NCBI RefSeq assembly: GCF_029962835.1
Contig: NC_080584.1
Coordinates: forward strand, 79,016,862-79,080,861
Origin: Magnolia sinica
Taxonomy: Eukaryota > Streptophyta > Magnoliopsida > Magnoliales > Magnoliaceae
DNA: 64,000 nt
Direction: 5' to 3'
Shown piece after piece: positions 56,808 through 64,000 of the stretch (positions are counted from its first letter, which is position 1; each line of letters starts with the position of its first letter). Made by a program: the position numbers and the translations under genes. The notes beneath the pieces are model-generated. The model searched no databases and had not been told where the DNA came from. It worked only from the letters and a program-made list of their open reading frames with translations.

Positions 56808-59800
56808 TCAGCGCCTTGTACGAGGACGCCACTCTATGAAGTGGATGTCGTCTTTGATACTCTCATCTTCCCACCTGAGATTCTCCCACCATGCCATTTC
56901 ACCTCCCACCTGAACACCACCACCACCCCTTATAGCATTGTAGGGGCCGGCTCGAAGCGGAAGCTCCTTCAGCTTCCCACATCCCCTCACTATTAGCTTC
57001 TTCAATGCCGACAAATACCTGCCGCTGCAAATTCTATCCAGCTTCGGTAGCTCCCACAGATGCACTGTGTGCAGCCGTTCCAGAGAGCCGTCCACCACCA
57101 CATCCCCTTGAAACAGTGACTCTAGTCTATTGCAGAATCTGATCTCGAGCTTTTCCAAGCTCAACAAGCTTACACCTGAGGAGACGAAATTGACAAGTCT
57201 CGGACAGTGCTCCAGATATATGTGCTTTAGGAGTGGGAAGCTTATGATCCTACCCATGCCATCACACACTCTCCTCATGCTTGCAAGATCAGACATCCAT
57301 ATTTTCTCCAAGCATTCGAAACATTGATTCTTTCCACCAAAGAATATCTCCATCTGCTCGCAGCTCTTGACCAGACATTCTCTCACTTCATGCATTTCAA
57401 CATCCCCAAGATCTCGGATGAAGCCATTGTCCCACAAAGTGAGTAATTCTGTACGCCTGAGAACCCCTTGAATAGCATTTGTGCATCTCTTACTTCCTTG
57501 TATCTCCAGATGCCTGTCGAAATGACTTGAAGGAAGAGGTAAATTACATTTTTGGGTCTTCAAATTGATGCCCTCGTATATGGACTTCCTTCCCTGGAGA
57601 TGGATACCTTTACCTCTTCTTCGTCCTTCTTCTTCTTCTTCTTGGTAAGGAGAGATGCGGATATGGAATCGAGAGAAGCATTTTGCTCTCAATACTTCTG
57701 AGGATGGTTTTAAGGACCGTAAAAGCTTGTAATTACATATCCTCATGCGTGTCCCACCTTCATCACTAGGATTTTCATCATCCTTTGGTGAATTAAAGGT
57801 TCCACGGTCGCCAAAGTTGAGCTCTTCCAGCTCAGTAGGCAAGTCATCCCAGTTGATCTTGCGAATGTGGTTCATGTGGAGCATGTCCAGCCGCGTTAGA
57901 TGAGATGCTGTGCTGATACCGTCAGGCAACTGTTGGAGTTGAGTGCCTGAAAGATCAAGCACATCAAGTCTTGTAAGATCAGACAAGCGTAAGGATTCTA
58001 AGCTTCTGCAACCTTTTAGGATGACTTGCTTAATGACCTTAATTCTAGACAGATCAAGCTTTTGGAGGTTTGGCAAAACAGCCCCAAGAGAAGAAGAAAC
58101 CTCTTCTATGTCTTCGATGGAGTTACAAGAGCTTATGTCAAGCACCTCAAGTGCTGCATAGAGCTTTCGCAAATGAGGCAGCAACTTACTCTTCAATGAA
58201 GAACATCCTGTTAATATGAGTTGCCTAAGATTGACCAGTTTGGAGAGAGAAGGTGGTAGAGATTTTAGATTGTCATCATGAGCTAAGTTGAGAACCCGAA
58301 GCCGTGGCAAACGCTCAAAGAAAGCGTCTGGAATTTCCGTTAGAGATGAGGAAGTTGTTATTGAGAGTTGTTGGAGGTTGTGCAGCTGTGGAAAAGAGGA
58401 AGGAAGAGATCTGGTCTCTGTGTTAGAGAGATGGAGAGATCGAAGGTTGTTCTTGTGCTGAAGGCACTCATCTGGTATCGATTTCAGAGGAGTACGTTCA
58501 AATTGAAGGAACTCGAGTTTGTCCAAAGCTTGCAAGGAAGAGAGGAGAGACTCAGGCTCTAAAAGTTCACATCTATAAATAGACAAGAATCTGAAATTGT
58601 GCAAGGAGGAGATGGAGAGGGGCAGAAATCTGATTTTAAAGAAAGAGAGGATGAGGACCCGAAGGCCTTGCATTTGCTCGAAGACGAAGTTGTTTGGAAG
58701 GGTACGAGTACGACCACCTTCGAGCAGTAGAGTGGAGAGTTTGGGGAATTTAAGAGTAAGAGGGAGGTCATCACTAGGTTGTAGATTCCATATCGCCATC
58801 CTCTGAATGTCTTCCCACTCGCCAATGTTCTCTGTCGGAAGGGAAGAATAATGGATCCAGAATTTGCCATGAGTTGAAGCTATTCTGTTACTCGACATGA
58901 CCATATCTATAGCTTTTTCAGCTAAACGTGGGGGCACCCTCACATCAGCATCCACTTGCTCTACCATGGAACGAGCCTTGAGCTCTATAAGCAGAGCATA
59001 TACCTTCTTTTCCAATATGATCAAATCCTCTTCTTCTTCAATTCCCTCTCTGAAAACCATAATTCCCTCTGCAATCCAATACCTTGTCGGCAATACCATT
59101 TCAAAACTCCTTTCGAAACTTACTGAAAATAACAGGAGGTAGAAGAAGCAGTCAAGGACAACATGGGGAGTGAAACAGGCAGCGATGGTGGGAGAAGAAG
59201 TGACAGCAACAGCCTCCTCTCGTAACACATCTATGGAAAAGTCTTGAAATTCAATGATCTCCTCTGATTCCAACCTTTCGGAGCTAGCGTATACAACCTT
59301 TGTATTTCTAATATTTGCAACACCCACATCGTCTAAATAAATGCGTCGAGTCGCATCTCCTAGTATTAACAAGAACCTCTTTCCCTTGAGCGATTCATCG
59401 ATTTCAAACGAGACTTCCCTCTGTACATCATTTTTAACATCACCGTCTTCATCGTCACCCTCCTTTATCCCCAAGCGGTTTGCAATTTCCCTTTGCACAT
59501 TTCGAGGACTCCAATCCTCTTTTGGTAGCTTTACAATTATCTGCACATCGAAGAGATCAGATCCCTTCAACTTTCGAGCTGCATACTCCACGATCCTCCA
59601 ACTTCCATAACCTTCATACCCCCTGACACAAATGGCTCTGATCTGCGGATTCCTCAAGCATTGCAAGAGCTCTTTCCCGGCACGTTCTACGTCGGGGGAG
59701 AAGTTGTCTAGCCATCCCTCGAATGTCGCCCCGTCTCCTTCTTTTTGGACAGCAGAGACATCTATTTCAGCCATGCGTGGGTGCGTCTTTATCTCTGAAA

Positions 59801-59813
59801 ATACGACAGCCAT
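56808..59813 (-). CDS. NLR-like protein, copy 3, complete 1001-residue frame
   Basis: Complete frame from the ATG at 59,813; near-identical to copy 2 in most places. The same degenerate NB module is present (RGYEGYGSWRI at the P-loop, KRFLLILGDA at kinase-2), as are CFFYLLLFS, RYWIAEG, LRRs and the same C-terminal tail ending RPRTRR. Length differs from copy 2 by one residue: an extra Glu in the poly-Glu run near GRRRGKG, an extra Ser-containing step at EVSSSLGAVLPN and one residue fewer at GGRTRTLPNN. The mid-LRR segment (58,440-58,680) instead matches copy 1, for example LDKLEFLQFERTPLKSIP and FFKIRFLPL, suggesting sequence exchange. No intron, frameshift or stop. Confidence 0.9.
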   Translation of the reverse strand: MAVVFSEIKTHPRMAEIDVSAVQKEGDGATFEGWLDNFSPDVERAGKELLQCLRNPQIRAICVRGYEGYGSWRIVEYAARKLKGSDLFDVQIIVKLPKEDWSPRNVQREIANRLGIKEGDDEDGDVKNDVQREVSFEIDESLKGKRFLLILGDATRRIYLDDVGVANIRNTKVVYASSERLESEEIIEFQDFSIDVLREEAVAVTSSPTIAACFTPHVVLDCFFYLLLFSVSFERSFEMVLPTRYWIAEGIMVFREGIEEEEDLIILEKKVYALLIELKARSMVEQVDADVRVPPRLAEKAIDMVMSSNRIASTHGKFWIHYSSLPTENIGEWEDIQRMAIWNLQPSDDLPLTLKFPKLSTLLLEGGRTRTLPNNFVFEQMQGLRVLILSFFKIRFLPLSISSLHNFRFLSIYRCELLEPESLLSSLQALDKLEFLQFERTPLKSIPDECLQHKNNLRSLHLSNTETRSLPSSFPQLHNLQQLSITTSSSLTEIPDAFFERLPRLRVLNLAHDDNLKSLPPSLSKLVNLRQLILTGCSSLKSKLLPHLRKLYAALEVLDISSCNSIEDIEEVSSSLGAVLPNLQKLDLSRIKVIKQVILKGCRSLESLRLSDLTRLDVLDLSGTQLQQLPDGISTASHLTRLDMLHMNHIRKINWDDLPTELEELNFGDRGTFNSPKDDENPSDEGGTRMRICNYKLLRSLKPSSEVLRAKCFSRFHIRISPYQEEEEEGRRRGKGIHLQGRKSIYEGINLKTQKCNLPLPSSHFDRHLEIQGSKRCTNAIQGVLRRTELLTLWDNGFIRDLGDVEMHEVRECLVKSCEQMEIFFGGKNQCFECLEKIWMSDLASMRRVCDGMGRIISFPLLKHIYLEHCPRLVNFVSSGVSLLSLEKLEIRFCNRLESLFQGDVVVDGSLERLHTVHLWELPKLDRICSGRYLSALKKLIVRGCGKLKELPLRAGPYNAIRGGGGVQVGGEMAWWENLRWEDESIKDDIHFIEWRPRTRR

Positions 59814-62800
59814 TGATTAGAGATGTAATGGGATTGTTTTAAAAGAAAACGTATAAAGCGGATGCATCCCGTCACCGAGCCACTGCATTACCCAACCGAT
59901 TTACTTCACCCAACAGGAGCTGATCAGGTGCAGCTCCGGCTTCATACCGAACGGACGGCCATTCAAGGTGTCTGTGGGGCCACCGTGATGTATATGTTCT
60001 ATCAAAGACGTTCATCTATTTTGAAATATCATTTTGGGATATCTATTTTGAAAGATCATTTTAGGATATGATACTAAAACCTAGGCAGAGTGAAGGTGTA
60101 AGTGGACCACACAACAGGACCATACTAAAAATGGACATCACGGTGAGCTCAGGAAGATTTCAATGGTAGGCTTTTAATCCCCACGGCTTCCTATGTTGTC
60201 GTGGCCTTAGGCCTTTGATCAACAGGTTCGATGACAAATAAACATTATTGGGAGCCTTAGAAAAGTTTGAACGGTGAAAATAATCAGTACTTTCACTCTT
60301 TCCTGTGGTAGGGTAACATTAAGCTTTGGATATGCTTGCATTTTGAGATCAACTCCTAAAATGATCCAACGGATGGATGGTGTGGATAAGCTGCATGCAT
60401 TTAAGGTGGGCCCAACCAAGTTTACTCAGTATGGTGAGAGACGAATGAGTAACTCATTACGCAATCCGATTTTGGGATAAATCGGATTAGGTACTGAGTT
60501 ACTCAATTCCTCTTATTTCATTGAGTAAACTTAGTTGGGCCCACCTTGAATGTATTTCGTTTATCCACGTTGTCCATCCATTTGCACATCCAATTTAAGG
60601 GGTTGAGGCCAAAATTGAAGCATATCCAAAGTTCAAGTGGATCACACCATGGGAAACAGTGGGGATAATGATTCCACCGTTGAAACCTTTCTAAGCCCCA
60701 CAGTGATGTTTATTTGTCATCCCACCTGCTCATCTGATCTGTTTTAACCTATCATTCAGGACATAAGATTAAAAATGAAGTTGATCCAAAACTCAGGCAG
60801 ACCACACAAAGGAATCCATGATGATTGACCATTAAAAACTTCCTCTTGGCCACAAAAGTTTGGGATCCGGCACATATTTGTCTTTCACCCTTCATCCATG
60901 GTCATGTGATCGTATAAAAAGATTTGATGGCAAATAAAGATTATGTTGAGCCCTAAGAATATCTTAATGATAGGTGTTCCATCTCCATTGTTTCCTGTAG
61001 TGCAGTCCACCTAAGATTTTGGATATCAATCATTTTTCTCTCATGCTGCAAAACACTTAGGAAAAACGTATGGGCAGAGTGGATAAGTAGTGGATATATA
61101 CTTACAGAAATTAAATTGGGTGAGGTGGGGCCTCACTATGAGTTACTCAATATGCTCTTATCGTATTGAGTAAACCCAGTTGGGCCTACCTTGAATGTAT
61201 GTGGTCTATCCACACCGTCCATCCATTTTTTCATCTAATTTAAGGGGTTGAGCCCAAAATTGAAGCATATCCAAATACCAAGTGGATCATACAACTGAAA
61301 ACAATGTGGATAATGATTTCCACCGTTGAAAGCTTTCTAGTCCCCGCAGTGATGTTTATTTGCCATCTAACTTGTTCATAAGATCATACATAAATGGAAG
61401 AAAGCAAAACACAAATATAATCTTGATCTAAAACTTCTGTGGGCCCTAAGAATTTTTCAACGGTAGACGTTCAATTCAATTGTTTACTATGGTGTGGTCC
61501 GTTTAAACATTAGATATGCCTCATTTTTAGGCTAAATCCCTACAATTATCTGGTAAAATGGATGGATGGTGCAGATAAAATACATAAATCATGGTGGACC
61601 TCACACAGTTTACTCAATAAGCGTACCAAGTTACTCACTACGCAATCCGCTTCCAACGTAATCAGCCTCCCACCCATATGGATGGATGGTTTGGATATAA
61701 CACATACCTCGTGATGGGACCCACAGAACTTGCTGACGTCAATACACCAACTGGCCTGGTGCATGGTACACCTACCAATCTGCTTCCTTTATCTTCTTTC
61801 TTTTCTTGTGTCACAGCTCAGTGTTCGATGCACCTTGAGCCATGAGTTGAAAGGACAGATTGGCTACTCCCCTTGCCACCAGCCAATGGCTGGTGGTTGG
61901 TGCTTCGTGGACCCCACCATGATGTATTTATTTCATCCATGTCGTCTGTCTATTTTTTTTTTTTTAAGATCATTTTATGATATTAAAGCAAAAATGAGGT
62001 ATATCCCAATCTCAAGTGGACAACATTACAGGAAACAATGTTGAATGAACATTGTACGGATCGGATCGGATCCAATCGGATTGAATCTCGGACCGGATTG
62101 GCCACTGATCTGAACTCGACTCGATGTACGGTCGGATCCGAGTGGGCCTACTCGATCCGACCGATCCTGGCCATCAGTTCAAATCGGATCGAATTCTGCC
62201 CAGCTCTATTCAATACATTGAATGATATGTCGGGGTTAGCCTTTGAATCTGAATGATCTTTGGATGATCCAAACCGTTTATATAATTATTCATACCTGTT
62301 TTGGGGTATAAAAATCAAATAACATTGCTGAAATTGGATCGCTTCAACAACTTAAAATGTGGCTCTTTTGAATTGAGAATGAACGGTTACTAATCTTTAT
62401 ATAATCTAATGGATAAAACAATCACTCTTATAGATTTTCTAGAAATTCGCCATCCAAGAGAATCCTTACCACATGAACTGTTTGGATCATTGAAAAGAGC
62501 CAAATTCCAATGGACGGAGTCCAACATATCATATTGCAAAATGCCTTGGATGTAGTTGAACAAACCTCTTTCAATAAAAAGAATTTTAACAAAAAGTACC
62601 TAGTTAATATAGATTATTTATTTATTTATTATTATTATTCTTTTTTATATATAGCATCCCTCGCAAAAGACAAATGAAAGAAGCAAAGACAGCATTATTA
62701 TAGAATTTGCATCGGTTACCTTTTGCAAAACCATGCACGTAATTATCATCCCACTACGTTCCATTACTTTCTTAACACCTGCAGTGCAACCAGCTGGTTT

Positions 62801-64000
62801 GGGGGCTCAGGTAGTTTCTATCATGATGTTTACTTGAAATCCACTTTAACTATTTGGTTGATCCTTCTCTCAACTGTCAAGTTGACCTACACCAAAGGAA
62901 ACAGGTGGGAGAGAAATGTCTACCCTTAACTTATATAAAGCCCACTGTATTGATTATATGAAATCCACTCCAACCACTAGATACCATATTAAAATTTAGG
63001 CTTGAGAGCCAACAATCAGGCCCATTTATGATTCGGGTCTAGTACACTAATGGAAACAGTTTGGAGGGTGAACATTACCCTTGGCTGACTTTTGGTAAAA
63101 AGCCTAACATAGGGTGAAGTACCTGGTGGCCGGAGTATTGTACATAAACATTGTGGCCTATCTAAGCTTCGTCTCATTTGCTTGCATGCCAGTCGTTGAG
63201 AAATCTAGAGAAAATCCAGTAAAAGCTGTTGGTAATATAAATAGTTACATTAACGAGTAGCTTATTGAAAAAGGTTTTTGAAAAAGATAAAAGAAAATAA
63301 TTTATATATTACTTAATTAAGTAGTTTTTTTTTTCTTAAATAAAATTCCATTGAATAAAAGACAATAGGGAATCCAGGAACCCTGCCAGCATAATTCATA
63401 TGAGTACAATGGAGCCTGCCTAAGAGCTCTAAACGGGTGGACCATGGATGGGATCCATCCCGTCCATCAAGTGGGCTACCTTATGGTCACCAGGGAATCC
63501 AAAAATAGGCCGATCCAAAACTCAGGTAGGCTATTTGTGGTAACAGTTGGAATTGGAATACTCACCAATAGCTTTGTGTGAGACCTACTGTTGTATTTAT
63601 ATGTCATCTATTCCATTCATCTGATGCATCTCATAAGTATGAAGAGACGCCAAAAAATCATGTTATTTATAAAACTCAGGTGGTCAGCCCATACGAATTA
63701 ACGGGTCTTCGGCATGATTTTCCACTGTCCCTATGGTGTGGCCAACCCGGGATTTGAATTGGCTGATTATTGGGATCAAAGCAAATAGTGGGTACCTTGC
63801 CTAATGGACGGATGGATTCCTTAAACATAATGTTGGCCCACCGTGTTATGCGCAGGCATGCCCTAGAGTTTCAATTGAGAGATTCGAAACTTCATTGCAT
63901 CACCGATGCCATGGGACCTCAGGAGCCAGTAACTTGGGTGAATATTGGAACAGGAACCCTCAACAACACTTATTTTGCAAGGGACATCAAACACCCAAGC
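59814..64000. other. Upstream region of NLR copy 3, non-coding
   Basis: Matches 24,479-28,620 throughout. It has three dyad repeats (about 59,974-60,417, 60,534-61,105, 61,185-61,606), a half-element (61,857-62,040), the GATC-rich MITE (62,038-62,220) and the shared flank block (62,214-63,090). A small internal duplication of ATCTATTTTGAAA(T/G)ATCATTTT occurs at about 60,014-60,066 only here. No gene is supported. Confidence 0.65.
62038..62220. mobile_element. GATC-rich hAT-like MITE, second copy
   Basis: Counterpart of 26,655-26,826, with several indels. The shared position shows that it predates the unit 2/3 duplication. Confidence 0.45.

Larger units (their letters stand above)
29690..64000. 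repeat. Tandem segmental duplication, unit 3
   Basis: Homologous to unit 2 and continuing past the window end. Unit-specific additions are the RPL31 retrocopy, about 3.4 kb at 34.2-37.6 kb, the copia element, and an extra partial NLR-flank copy at 54.4-55.06 kb. Net of the copia insertion, the NLR 2-to-3 distance is about 22.3 kb. Confidence 0.8.

Overview
This is a plant nuclear window. It holds tandem copies of one intronless NLR-like (NB-ARC/LRR) reading frame embedded in repeat-rich DNA. Supporting signs are a cytosolic ribosomal protein L31 of plant type, Ty1/copia and Ty3/gypsy-like retrotransposons, CACTA- and hAT-like ends, and a very abundant dyad-symmetric repeat family built around GTGGGGCCCACC(A/G)TGATGTATGTG. 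An early-diverging angiosperm such as a magnoliid is my guess from the overall look of these repeats. The sequence alone does not prove it.

Layout. (1) NLR copy 1 lies on the minus strand at 1-2885. It is open to the window edge, so its C-terminus is outside. (2) 2.9-12.0 kb holds its upstream flank, a block shared with the flanks of the other copies (about 4.89-5.71 kb), and a decayed gypsy-like element (about 5.97-11.83 kb). (3) 12.05-28.7 kb is a second duplication unit with NLR copy 2 (21,476-24,478, minus) and many dyad repeats. (4) 28.8-29.4 kb is a possible copia LTR remnant. (5) 29.69-64.0 kb is a third unit. It carries an intact-looking RPL31 retrocopy (30,668-31,033, plus), a Sirevirus-type copia element (39,682-52,673, coding on minus) nested with a 2.25-kb putative solo LTR (43,931-46,178), a C-terminal scrap of a further NLR copy (about 54,930-55,060) and NLR copy 3 (56,808-59,813, minus).

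The three NLR starts lie 21.6 kb apart and, after subtracting the copia insertion, about 22.3 kb apart. All flanks share the same modules, so the window is a tandem segmental duplication that later took different insertions in each unit. Several insertions can be dated relative to the duplication because the empty paralogous site is also in the window. Examples are the RPL31 retrocopy, the copia element, a CACTA-like insertion and a GATC-rich hAT-like MITE.

The NLR frames are uninterrupted over about 1000 codons, but their nucleotide-binding module is clearly degenerate: no P-loop GKT/S, no kinase-2 DD, and no recognisable GLPL or MHD. A conserved family of NLR-derived proteins unlikely to bind ATP in the usual way is the most interesting biological content. 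I see no CRISPR, no operon-like system and no convincing tRNA or rRNA gene. Apart from the NLRs, the retrotransposon frames and RPL31, the short open frames look like chance.
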